Assembly: GCA_017457345.1 (NCBI GenBank)
Contig: JAFTHR010000248.1
Span: 1 to 23,970, forward strand
From: Clostridia bacterium
GTDB taxonomy: Bacteria > Bacillota > Clostridia > Christensenellales > Borkfalkiaceae
Reading direction: 5' to 3'
DNA length: 23,970 bases
This document shows, piece after piece, positions 14,932-22,129 of this stretch. Both the position numbers and the translations under genes were made by a program. The stretch's first letter is position 1; every line of letters starts with the position of its first letter. Under the pieces are notes generated by a model. That model saw nothing but the letters and a program-made list of their open reading frames with translations. It searched no databases and was not told where the DNA came from.

Positions 14932-16638
14932 TTAAAGTTGTTTACCGCCAACGTTCATAAACGAGGTGAATACGCCCGTTAAGAGCAGCACCGCAAATAC
15001 GGCTACCACCGCACCGATTGCCACCGTGCCGGGATCTACCGCGCCCGTGGGATCAATCGTTTGCGTTTCTACGTGTCCGCATTTTGTGCAAGTTCTAGAA
15101 AGTTCACCGTTCGTATATTGCCCTGCTTCTTGCGTTTCTACCCATTCGCCAAATTCGTGGGCGTTTACGGGGATTGTTAATTCCGCAAGCGTTTTTTCTT
15201 GCTTTAAGTAGTTAAAATACTTATCGCATTGCGAGCAATGATAGTGGGAATACATACCCGTTTGCGTACAGGTTGCATCCACCTGCGGCACCAAACTACC
15301 GTATGCGTGCCCCATGGTTTCAAGGATCAATTCTTCCGGTTCTACCTCTTCCTTTTCCGCATTGAAATACGCAAGGCATACGCTGCATTGATAGTGCGCC
15401 GCCAAGCCGTTTGCAATACAGGTTTTCGGCAATTCCGGCACTAATTCGCCGTATGTGTGCCCTGCGAGTTCCGTCACCAAATCCTCTCTTGCCACTTCTT
15501 CCATGGAAGTAGAATAATACTTGTCGCAATGTTCGCAATAAACGTGTTCCATCATCCCGTCCGTGGTGCAAGTTTTCGCCGTTGCCGCCACTAGTTCCCC
15601 TTCCGGATGCAATTTGATGGTGTGCTCTGCTTGCCCGGGATAGGAGGTCGTTGTAATTTCGTAATCCGTTTTACAGAACGCGCCCGTGGGATTAAACGCG
15701 AGCACAATTTCTTGCCCTTCTTCGTATTCTAATTCCACGTTCCACGCGCTACCGGTCCAGACCGCCGCCTCTTCTCCGTTGGAATTCGATATCGTTATGG
15801 AAACGCTATCCAAACCTTCGTACGAATCCGTGATTTCCACGTCGTTTTGATCCAAAAGGGTTATTGCTTGATGAGGATTATACATATTCATAACGGAAAC
15901 GGATTTTGTTTCCCCATCCGCTATGCTTACGGTAATTCCGTTCCCTGCTACCGTTTGTTCCCCACAAGACATTTCCGTGCAAACGAATTTGCTCGCCGTC
16001 CCGTTCACGGTAATCGGGTTTTCAAGCCCTACTTCGGTAATCTCGTACGTTCCTGCGGGAACTTTATACCAGAACTCCCAACCTTCCGCCGTTTGTAAGC
16101 CATAAGTTTGAGAGAATACACTTCCGCCTCCTTCAAAATCAAAAAGCGAAAGGGTAGTCACCGCGTTCGTATCCACGTTTTTAAGTTCGAACGAAACTTC
16201 CGCTTCGCTCGTATCTTGCACCGCTTCCCCGCCTAAATCAAACTTCTTTTGAACGGCAAACCAAGAGCCGCCAACAAGCGATTCAACCGCGTCGATTGCT
16301 TCTTCGTACTTGGTCACTTCTCCCACGCCGAATCCGGTATCCGTTAACTCCACGCTCAAATAGTCTACCATTTCGGAGAATTCCGCGTCGCTTAAACCGA
16401 ACTTGATGCGGTCGATATTATGTATCTGTTGCGTGACTGCCGCCGCGTTATCAAGCGTGATGTCGCTTGCCGCGGGCAAAGCGTTGATTTGTTCCGCCAC
16501 GTCACACGCCAAACAATAGCCTTCCGTATGCGAAGGGTGCAAAACGGGCTCTGCCGCCGAAGCCGTGACCGCCGCCGTACCCAACGAGCCGAACGCCACG
16601 CAAAGGAGCGCCGCAAGCAAGGTTGTTCTCTTTTTCAT
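14932..16638 (-). CDS. Secreted, membrane-anchored surface protein with 50-residue Cys repeats
   Basis: This is a 568-residue protein. Residues 1-28 form a signal peptide (MKKRTTLLAALLCVAFG, cleavage probably near ASA-A). A helical N-terminal part follows (30-125, with YCLAC at 41-45), then beta-rich, Ig-like regions (about 145-345). Three consecutive repeats of exactly 50 residues start at 347, 397 and 447. Each has a single Cys, then Gly, then HxxCxxC and a Tyr/Phe pair (for example EHVYCEHCDKYY and AHYQCSVCLAYF). A shorter fourth copy at 497 ends in RTCTKCGH. The spaced CxxC pairs suggest zinc or disulfide stabilisation. A hydrophobic segment (538-557) and short tail anchor the C-terminus, with no LPXTG motif. 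AAGGAGG precedes the ATG. It lies 28 bp behind metK with no terminator between, so read-through from metK is likely. The ligand is unknown. Confidence 0.85.
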   Translation of the reverse strand: MKKRTTLLAALLCVAFGSLGTAAVTASAAEPVLHPSHTEGYCLACDVAEQINALPAASDITLDNAAAVTQQIHNIDRIKFGLSDAEFSEMVDYLSVELTDTGFGVGEVTKYEEAIDAVESLVGGSWFAVQKKFDLGGEAVQDTSEAEVSFELKNVDTNAVTTLSLFDFEGGGSVFSQTYGLQTAEGWEFWYKVPAGTYEITEVGLENPITVNGTASKFVCTEMSCGEQTVAGNGITVSIADGETKSVSVMNMYNPHQAITLLDQNDVEITDSYEGLDSVSITISNSNGEEAAVWTGSAWNVELEYEEGQEIVLAFNPTGAFCKTDYEITTTSYPGQAEHTIKLHPEGELVAATAKTCTTDGMMEHVYCEHCDKYYSTSMEEVAREDLVTELAGHTYGELVPELPKTCIANGLAAHYQCSVCLAYFNAEKEEVEPEELILETMGHAYGSLVPQVDATCTQTGMYSHYHCSQCDKYFNYLKQEKTLAELTIPVNAHEFGEWVETQEAGQYTNGELSRTCTKCGHVETQTIDPTGAVDPGTVAIGAVVAVFAVLLLTGVFTSFMNVGGKQL

Positions 16639-16666
16639 AATTTTCCTCCTTTTTTCAAAGGTAATT

Positions 16667-17827
16667 TTAAAGATATTTTTTTAAACTTTCCGCTCTATCC
16701 GTCTTTTCCCAAGAAAATCCGTCTCTACCGAAATGACCGTACGCCGCCGTTTGCTTATAGATGGGAGCGCGCAAGCCAAGTTCCTTGATGAACGCGTAAG
16801 GGCGCAAGTCAAAGTTCTCTTTCACAATTTCCACTAGTTTCTCGTCGCTTACCTTTCCCGTTCCGTGCGAATCCACGAATACGGACACGGGATTTGCCAC
16901 CCCGATCGCGTAAGCAACTTGAATTTCCACCTCGTCGGCAAGCCCCGCCGCCACAAGGTTCTTTGCAATGTAGCGAGAGTAGTACGCCGCGCTTCTATCC
17001 ACTTTCGTGCAGTCCTTTCCAGAGAAAGCACCGCCGCCGTGCGCGCACCTGCCGCCGTAGGTATCCACGATAATTTTTCTACCCGTTAAACCGCTATCCC
17101 CTTCCGGACCGCCGATTTCAAATCTGCCAGTGGGATTTACGAAAATTTTCGTGTTTTCGTCCATCAACGAACTAGGAATCACGGCGCTGATTACTTCACG
17201 CTTGATATCGGCGCGGAGCGTTTCTTGCGAAACCACCCCGTCGTGCTGTGTGGACACCACTATCGCGTCAACGCGTTTTGCCACGTCGCCATCATATTCC
17301 ACCGTCACCTGCGTTTTCCCGTCCGGGCGCAGATAGGTGAGCACGCCGTCCTTGCGGATTTGCGTTAATCTTTTTGCCATTTTATGGGCAAGGGAAAGGG
17401 TGAGCGGCATCATTTCTTCCGTTTCACGGCAAGCGTAGCCGAACATCATCCCTTGATCGCCTGCGCCGAGCGTATCGCACTCGTCGCCACCGCTCTTTTT
17501 CTCCACCGAAGCGTTTACGCCCATTGCAATATCGGCGGACTGTTCGTGAATCGCCGTTATAATTTTGCATTTATCAAAGGCAAACGAGCCGAAATCGTAG
17601 CCGATTTCTTTGATGATTTCACGTGCTTTTTGTTCGTAGTCTATTTTCGCGGAAGTAGTCACTTCGCCCATAATGAGTAGCGTATCGAACGCCGCGGCAC
17701 ACTCGATCGCAGCGCGCGCCATAGGATCGGCGGATAAAACGGCGTCTAACAACCCGTCTGAGATGTTGTCGCAAACTTTATCAGGATGACCTTCCGTCAC
17801 GCTTTCACTCGTAAAAAACTTCTTCAC
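16667..17827 (-). CDS. metK: S-adenosylmethionine synthetase
   Basis: This 386-residue enzyme makes S-adenosylmethionine from methionine and ATP. Signatures are FTSESVTEGHPDKVCDNISD (active-site His14), GAGDQGMMFGYA (121-132) and GGGAFSGKDCTKVDRSAAYY. Length is normal. The start codon is GTG at 17827, with GAGG about seven bases upstream. No ATG in frame gives the conserved N-terminus. A consensus promoter lies just upstream and leaves only about 35 bases of leader, too short for a SAM riboswitch. The surface-protein gene follows 28 bp downstream, an odd functional partner. Confidence 0.97.
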   Translation of the reverse strand: MKKFFTSESVTEGHPDKVCDNISDGLLDAVLSADPMARAAIECAAAFDTLLIMGEVTTSAKIDYEQKAREIIKEIGYDFGSFAFDKCKIITAIHEQSADIAMGVNASVEKKSGGDECDTLGAGDQGMMFGYACRETEEMMPLTLSLAHKMAKRLTQIRKDGVLTYLRPDGKTQVTVEYDGDVAKRVDAIVVSTQHDGVVSQETLRADIKREVISAVIPSSLMDENTKIFVNPTGRFEIGGPEGDSGLTGRKIIVDTYGGRCAHGGGAFSGKDCTKVDRSAAYYSRYIAKNLVAAGLADEVEIQVAYAIGVANPVSVFVDSHGTGKVSDEKLVEIVKENFDLRPYAFIKELGLRAPIYKQTAAYGHFGRDGFSWEKTDRAESLKKYL

Positions 17828-17867
17828 TTTTCGTCCTCTTTTCTAGCAAAAAATAATTTTCGGTATT

Positions 17868-17896
17868 ATTATACCGCATCTTTGGTAGATTGTCAA
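17868..17896 (-). promoter_or_regulatory. Consensus sigma-A promoter of metK
   Basis: On the minus strand, TTGACA (17891-17896), 17 bases, then TATAAT (17868-17873), both perfect. The -10 lies inside a CGGTAT/ATACCG inverted repeat (17861-17866 with 17871-17876) that could be an operator or incidental. Confidence 0.9.
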
Positions 17897-17918
17897 CAAG
17901 TCTATGCCACTTTTTCGG

Positions 17919-17947
17919 TTGCAAAATCGTTTTTTGCGTGTTATAAT
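17919..17947 (+). promoter_or_regulatory. Sigma-A promoter of the radical SAM gene
   Basis: TTGCAA (17919-17924), 17 bases, TATAAT (17942-17947). The expected start point, about seven bases after the -10, falls at or one base before the ATG at 17955, so the transcript would be essentially leaderless. The -35 elements of the divergent metK and radical SAM promoters are only 22 bases apart. Confidence 0.8.
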
Positions 17948-17954
17948 AGAACGT

Positions 17955-18851
17955 ATGGAACGCGTTTCACTTTCTAAAAATACAATCGATAGGCTTTCCG
18001 CCTGTAAGGTCTGCCCGAAAGAGTGCGGCGTAAATCGTTTGAACGCTACGGGCGCTTGCGGCGTTCAAGGGCTTAAAATCGCCAAGTACTACTTGCACCC
18101 GTTCGAAGAGCCGTGCGTTTCCTTTCGGCGCGGTAGCGGTACGATCTTTTTTACCGGTTGTAATTTGCGCTGCGTTTTTTGCCAAAATTACGACCTTTCT
18201 AGAAACCTGCGCGGAAAGGAGATTAGCGTTTTAGAACTCGTGGATATCTTTAAAGAGTTGGAAGATCGCGGCGCAGAGAATATCTCGCTCGTCACGCCCA
18301 CGCACTACCTTCCTTACCTTTGCGAAGCGTTGAGTACGTACAAACCGTCCGTTCCCGTAGTTTACAACACGAGCGGCTATGAAAAAATCGATTCCTTGAA
18401 AGAAATCGATCCGTTTATCGATATTTACTTGCCGGACTTAAAGTTCTTCTCGCCCGCTCTCTCCGCTCGCTATACGGGCATTGCAAATTATTTCGACGTG
18501 GCAAGCGAAGCCGTGACCTTTATGGCACAAAAGCCGCTTTCTATGACGGACGAAGGAAAAATGCTCTCCGGGTGTATCGTGCGGCACTTGGTAGTGCCCA
18601 TGGGCGTTTCCGATTCCAAAGCCATTCTCAAATGGTTTAAAAACCACTTGCCCGAACAAACGTATTTGAGCCTAATGAGCCAATACACACCGTTTGGGAA
18701 GATTGAAAATCTGCCCGAACTTTCCCGCGCCGTGACGGCGCGGGAATATGATACCGTTGTGCAAACGGCGTTCGATTTAGGATTGCGGCGGCTATTCGTG
18801 CAAGAACGCTCGTCTTCTTCCAAAGCCTTTATTCCCGACTGGGATTATTAA
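17955..18851 (+). CDS. Radical SAM protein of the PflA/PflX-like family
   Basis: This 298-residue protein has the radical SAM cluster motif CNLRCVFCQNY (Cys69, Cys73, Cys76). That is the CxxxCxxC ligand set for a [4Fe-4S] cluster that cleaves S-adenosylmethionine. A second Cys-rich N-terminal element, CKVCPKECGVNR (17-28) plus GACGV, is typical of the family annotated as pyruvate formate-lyase activating enzyme-like or PflX. No pyruvate formate-lyase or other glycyl radical enzyme is in the window, so the substrate is unknown. The start at 17955 keeps the conserved N-terminus. An upstream in-frame ATG at 17904 would lie before the promoter. There is no Shine-Dalgarno site because the promoter -10 ends eight bases before the ATG. 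Its neighbour metK makes the co-substrate. Confidence 0.87.
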   Translation: MERVSLSKNTIDRLSACKVCPKECGVNRLNATGACGVQGLKIAKYYLHPFEEPCVSFRRGSGTIFFTGCNLRCVFCQNYDLSRNLRGKEISVLELVDIFKELEDRGAENISLVTPTHYLPYLCEALSTYKPSVPVVYNTSGYEKIDSLKEIDPFIDIYLPDLKFFSPALSARYTGIANYFDVASEAVTFMAQKPLSMTDEGKMLSGCIVRHLVVPMGVSDSKAILKWFKNHLPEQTYLSLMSQYTPFGKIENLPELSRAVTAREYDTVVQTAFDLGLRRLFVQERSSSSKAFIPDWDY

Positions 18852-18991
18852 TTTCGTTTGCCGCGCACTCGAAGCATTTCTAGCAACGTAATTCGGCTTA
18901 TTTCCGTTGCGATTTTCGCCGCTCTATTCGGATCGGCGTACGGCAACTCCGATTGCAGGTTTTGTAATCGTTTCCAAGTTTTTTCGTCCAT
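18848..18991 (-). CDS. Possible 47-residue small protein between the radical SAM and ABC-F genes
   Basis: The minus strand of the 170-bp gap is open and would encode MDEKTWKRLQNLQSELPYAD followed by a charged, helical tail with RAAKIATEISRITLLEMLR. The composition looks protein-like and the stop overlaps the radical SAM stop by four bases. Against it, no good Shine-Dalgarno site precedes the ATG at 18991. A TTG at 19060 would extend it to 70 residues but overlaps the ABC-F coding start. If it is not a gene, the gap holds only the ABC-F ribosome binding site. Confidence 0.3.
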   Translation of the reverse strand: MDEKTWKRLQNLQSELPYADPNRAAKIATEISRITLLEMLRVRGKRN

Positions 18992-19021
18992 ATCCGTAGT
19001 TTGCGGAACAAGGAGTAATTT

Positions 19022-20926
19022 ATGCTCGTTTCTTTCGACAACGTATCTTTCGGTTATCAAGGAGAACGCCTTTTTGAAGACGTTCGTTTCACGATAAACG
19101 AAGGGGATAGAGTGGGGCTCGTTGGCGGCAACGGCGAAGGAAAAACCACACTCGTTAAACTACTGCTTGGGGAACTTGCCCCCGAGCAGGGTATCGTTAT
19201 GCGCAAAAACGGTACACGGATAGGTTATTTGCCGCAAACGGGCGGCTACGAAGGGGCAGGTACCGTTTTTGAAGAGGCTTGCTCCGTTTTTGAAGAAGAT
19301 AAAAAACTGCTTGCAGAATTAGAAGAAGTACAAAAAAAATTCGAACTTGAAAAGGAAGGCACGGAATCTTTCCGCGCCGTATCCGCAAAGTACGAAACGC
19401 TGAATAAAAAAATTGCCGCACGGGATAGTTATCACTACGAAGTGCGCGTGCGCGCCGTACTCAACGGTATGGGCTTTCAAAACGCCTATCATCAACTCGT
19501 TCACACTATGTCCGGCGGGGAGAAAACCCGTTTAAAACTTTGCAAACTCCTTTTAGAAGAGCCCGAACTTATAGTGTTAGACGAGCCCACCAACCACCTG
19601 GACACCAAAACCCTTTTTTGGCTAGAAGAGTATCTTTCTTCCTATAAAGGTAGCATTTTCGTGGTTTCGCACGATCGGTACTTTTTGGATAAAACGGTAC
19701 GGGAAATCTATGATTTAGAGTACGGCTCGCTCCGCACCTACAAAGGCAATTACACAAAGTATAAAGCGCTAAAAGCCGAGTGGCAAGCGCACGAACGAAA
19801 AGAATACGAGAATCAACAAGAAGAAATTGCAAAACTGAAAGACTATATTGCCAAAAACTTGGTACGGGCAAGCACCACCAAATCGGCGCAGTCTCGCCGC
19901 ACGAAACTTGAAAAAATGGATTTAGTGGAAAAACCGAAAGCCGCGCCGTCCGCGCCCGTCTACCGCTTTTCCTATTCCGAGCCTTCGTACGAAAAGGTGC
20001 TTACCGTAGAAAATTTATGCTTAAAAGCCGGCGAGAAGGAACTAGTGAAAAGTCTTTCGTTTGAACTCCGCCGCGGCGAGAAATGTGCTCTCGTTGGCGA
20101 AAACGGCACGGGAAAATCTACTCTTTTGAAAACGATACTTGCAGGCGAAAACCCTGCCGTGAAAGTTGGGCGGTTCGTGCGCTTTGCGTACTTCGATCAA
20201 GAAAACGCGCGGCTCGATAGCACGAACACCGTTTTGCGGGAACTTTGGGATAAACATCCGCTTTGGGATCAAACGAAAGCACGTGCACTCCTTGCTAGCG
20301 GCGGTCTTTCCGCCGAGGACGTGGAAAAGAGAGTTGCTCAACTCTCAGGCGGCGAGAAAGCCAAACTTGCGCTCGTGATCTTCTCCGCCGAAAACGGCAA
20401 CACCCTGCTTTTAGACGAGCCCACCAACCACTTAGATTTACCTGCACGGGAAAGTTTAGAAACGGCACTCAAAGCGTTCGACGGAACGGTTTTATTCGTT
20501 TCGCACGATAGGTATTTCGTGCAAGCGCTCGCAGGGAAAATTTTGGAACTCGATAAGAACTCCTGCGTTTTCTTTAACGGTTCGTATAGCGACTATACCG
20601 CCTATAAAAAGGAACTTGCGGAAAAGGAAAACGCACCCGCCCCTGCCCCTATAAAAACGGGAAAAGAAACGCAAAAACCCTGCCCTGCCCCTGCCTATCG
20701 CAGTAAAGAAGAGCGGAAAAACGACGCAAAAAAGCGCGTTCGTATCGGGCAAATCGAACAGGAAATTTCGGTGCTAGAACAAGAAGAAAGCACGCTAAAC
20801 GAACAACTTTCTTCGCCGAGCGTGAGTACCGATTTTGAAAAACTTACCGAAGTTTGCAACCGCCTTGCACAAATTAAAGAACGCTTGGATCTTTTATACG
20901 GTGAGTACGAAATGCTTTTAGACTAA
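19022..20926 (+). CDS. ABC-F family ATPase (YdiF/Uup-like)
   Basis: This 634-residue soluble protein has two ABC domains and no membrane segments. Domain 1 has Walker A GGNGEGKTT (35-43), signature SGGEKTRL (164-171) and LDEPTNHLD (186-194). The inter-domain arm (about 225-310) is Lys/Arg rich. Domain 2 has GENGTGKST (359-367), LSGGEKAKL (441-449) and DEPTNHLD (465-472). The C-terminus has an Ala/Pro linker (538-558) and a coiled coil (about 560-632), as in YdiF/Uup. ABC-F proteins bind the ribosomal E site and ease stalled translation; some give antibiotic resistance. Nothing here specifically marks a resistance subtype, so a housekeeping translation role is likelier. AAGGAG is six bases before the ATG. 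It may be co-transcribed with the radical SAM gene. Confidence 0.93.
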   Translation: MLVSFDNVSFGYQGERLFEDVRFTINEGDRVGLVGGNGEGKTTLVKLLLGELAPEQGIVMRKNGTRIGYLPQTGGYEGAGTVFEEACSVFEEDKKLLAELEEVQKKFELEKEGTESFRAVSAKYETLNKKIAARDSYHYEVRVRAVLNGMGFQNAYHQLVHTMSGGEKTRLKLCKLLLEEPELIVLDEPTNHLDTKTLFWLEEYLSSYKGSIFVVSHDRYFLDKTVREIYDLEYGSLRTYKGNYTKYKALKAEWQAHERKEYENQQEEIAKLKDYIAKNLVRASTTKSAQSRRTKLEKMDLVEKPKAAPSAPVYRFSYSEPSYEKVLTVENLCLKAGEKELVKSLSFELRRGEKCALVGENGTGKSTLLKTILAGENPAVKVGRFVRFAYFDQENARLDSTNTVLRELWDKHPLWDQTKARALLASGGLSAEDVEKRVAQLSGGEKAKLALVIFSAENGNTLLLDEPTNHLDLPARESLETALKAFDGTVLFVSHDRYFVQALAGKILELDKNSCVFFNGSYSDYTAYKKELAEKENAPAPAPIKTGKETQKPCPAPAYRSKEERKNDAKKRVRIGQIEQEISVLEQEESTLNEQLSSPSVSTDFEKLTEVCNRLAQIKERLDLLYGEYEMLLD

Positions 20927-20930
20927 TAAA

Positions 20931-20960
20931 AAACCGCTCCTATGAAAGAGCGGTTTTTTT
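20931..20960. terminator. Bidirectional terminator between ABC-F and SPFH genes
   Basis: AAACCGCTC/GAGCGGTTT (20931-20939 with 20948-20956) forms a perfect 9-bp stem with an 8-base loop. It is followed by a T run on the plus strand, and by TTTATT on the minus strand. The flanking genes converge on it. Confidence 0.9.
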
Positions 20961-20978
20961 CTTTTCGTTTTTCGTTTT

Positions 20979-21974
20979 TTAAGCACCGGTATTTACAACG
21001 GGCTGCGCGTCGTGATTGCCGCAAAGCACCACGAGCAAGTTGGCAACTAAGTTGGCTTTCTTCTCGGCGTCTAACTCCACCGTGCCTTTTTGGGAAAGTC
21101 GGTCAAGCGCCATTTCTACCATTCCCACCGCACCGTCTACAATCATCTTTCTGGCATCTACAATCGCGGATGCTTGTTGGCGTTGCAACATAACCGCCGC
21201 AATTTCGGGAGCGTATGCAAGGTAGGTGATGCGCGCTTCAATAATTTCCAAGCCAGCTTCTTCCACACGGCTTTGGATCTCTTCGCGAATACGGCTTGCC
21301 ACCACTTCGCTCGAACCTCTCAAACTGCCTTCGTCTGCAACGCCGTCACCCGTCGTATCTACACCCGACGCCACGTCGTACGGGTAAATGCGAACGATAT
21401 TTCTAAGCGCGCTATCGCATTGCAAAGAAAGGTATTCCTTGTAGTTATCCACGTTGAACGCCGCTTTTGCGGTGTCTACCACTCTCCACATAACGGCGAT
21501 CCCAATTTCAACGGGGTTGCCAAGGCAATCGTTGATCTTTTGGCGGCTGTTGTTGAGCGTCATAATTTTAAGCGAAATTTTTTTATTCACGCTTTCCAAA
21601 GAAACGTTGCCGTTTTCGGCTTTTACCAAAGGGTTATTCGCTTTCGATACGTCGCCACTTTGGTTAAGTTTGGTTTGCGCCGCGGGGTTTACCGCGCTAC
21701 AAAACGGGTTGATGAAATAGAACCCTTCGCCTTTGAGCGTACCAACGTATTTACCGAATAACGTGAGTACGAGCGCTTCTTGCGGTTTCAAAACGCGCAA
21801 GCCGCAAAGCGGAATCCAAGCCAAAAGGAAAAAGGGCAAGCAAACGAACATACCCGCGTCGATTTCTTGCGAGCCGAAGTATATAAGCCCTACGAGCGCT
21901 AAAACGAGCACCGATACGCAAGAAACGAGCACTACCATACCGTGCTTTTTGTTTTCTAAAATAATTTCTTTCAT
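20979..21974 (-). CDS. SPFH/band 7 domain membrane protein
   Basis: This is a 331-residue protein. Two hydrophobic segments (about 12-33 and 40-58) precede an SPFH domain (about 62-270) with VLKPQEALVLTLFGKYVGTL and the helical stretch ITYLAYAPEIAAVMLQRQQA. The C-terminal helix (270-315) contains RKMIVDGAVGMVEMAL. SPFH proteins assemble into large membrane-associated rings or scaffolds; this clostridial type is uncharacterised as far as I know. A short insertion reads DTTGDGVADEG (206-216), resembling a calcium-binding loop, though not a complete EF-hand. AAAGGAGA precedes the ATG. It is monocistronic, divergent from asnA. Confidence 0.88.
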   Translation of the reverse strand: MKEIILENKKHGMVVLVSCVSVLVLALVGLIYFGSQEIDAGMFVCLPFFLLAWIPLCGLRVLKPQEALVLTLFGKYVGTLKGEGFYFINPFCSAVNPAAQTKLNQSGDVSKANNPLVKAENGNVSLESVNKKISLKIMTLNNSRQKINDCLGNPVEIGIAVMWRVVDTAKAAFNVDNYKEYLSLQCDSALRNIVRIYPYDVASGVDTTGDGVADEGSLRGSSEVVASRIREEIQSRVEEAGLEIIEARITYLAYAPEIAAVMLQRQQASAIVDARKMIVDGAVGMVEMALDRLSQKGTVELDAEKKANLVANLLVVLCGNHDAQPVVNTGA

Positions 21975-22002
21975 AATTTTTTCTCCTTTTTAGTTACATA
22001 AA

Positions 22003-22031
22003 ATTATATCACTATCCTTGACAAATGTCAA
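22003..22031 (-). promoter_or_regulatory. Consensus sigma-A promoter of the SPFH gene
   Basis: On the minus strand, TTGACA (22026-22031), 17 bases, TATAAT (22003-22008), both perfect. The -35 is embedded in the palindrome at 22016-22033. Confidence 0.9.
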
Positions 22032-22033
22032 GG
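22016..22033. promoter_or_regulatory. Perfect 18-bp palindrome over the SPFH -35, candidate operator
   Basis: CCTTGACA-AA-TGTCAAGG is an inverted repeat with perfect 8-bp arms. It carries TTGACA on both strands. Its placement over the -35 element suggests a repressor site that would block the SPFH promoter. Confidence 0.55.
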
Positions 22034-22060
22034 AAAAATAATACGCCCGCCGTTTTTTCG

Positions 22061-22090
22061 TTGACAAAGGGCACGCTGGTGTGCTAAACT
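22061..22090 (+). promoter_or_regulatory. Promoter of asnA and the TrpB2-like gene
   Basis: TTGACA (22061-22066), 18 bases, TAAACT (22085-22090), preceded by TG at 22082-22083 as an extended -10. The leader is only about 35 bases, too short for a T-box. The spacer carries an imperfect inverted repeat (GCAC...GTGC, 22071-22084). Confidence 0.7.
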
Positions 22091-22129
22091 GAATAAAATC
22101 ACTTGAAAAAAGTAGTTGCGGAGGCTATT

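Noticed and set aside
17828..17867. SAM riboswitch upstream of metK
   Set aside because: The consensus promoter leaves only about 35 leader bases, too few for any known SAM riboswitch.
21090..21761. 223-residue plus-strand frame inside the SPFH gene
   Set aside because: It is antisense to an SPFH protein with a clear promoter and ribosome binding site.
22091..22129. T-box or amino-acid leader upstream of asnA
   Set aside because: The leader is about 35 bases and shows no T-box motif or leader peptide.
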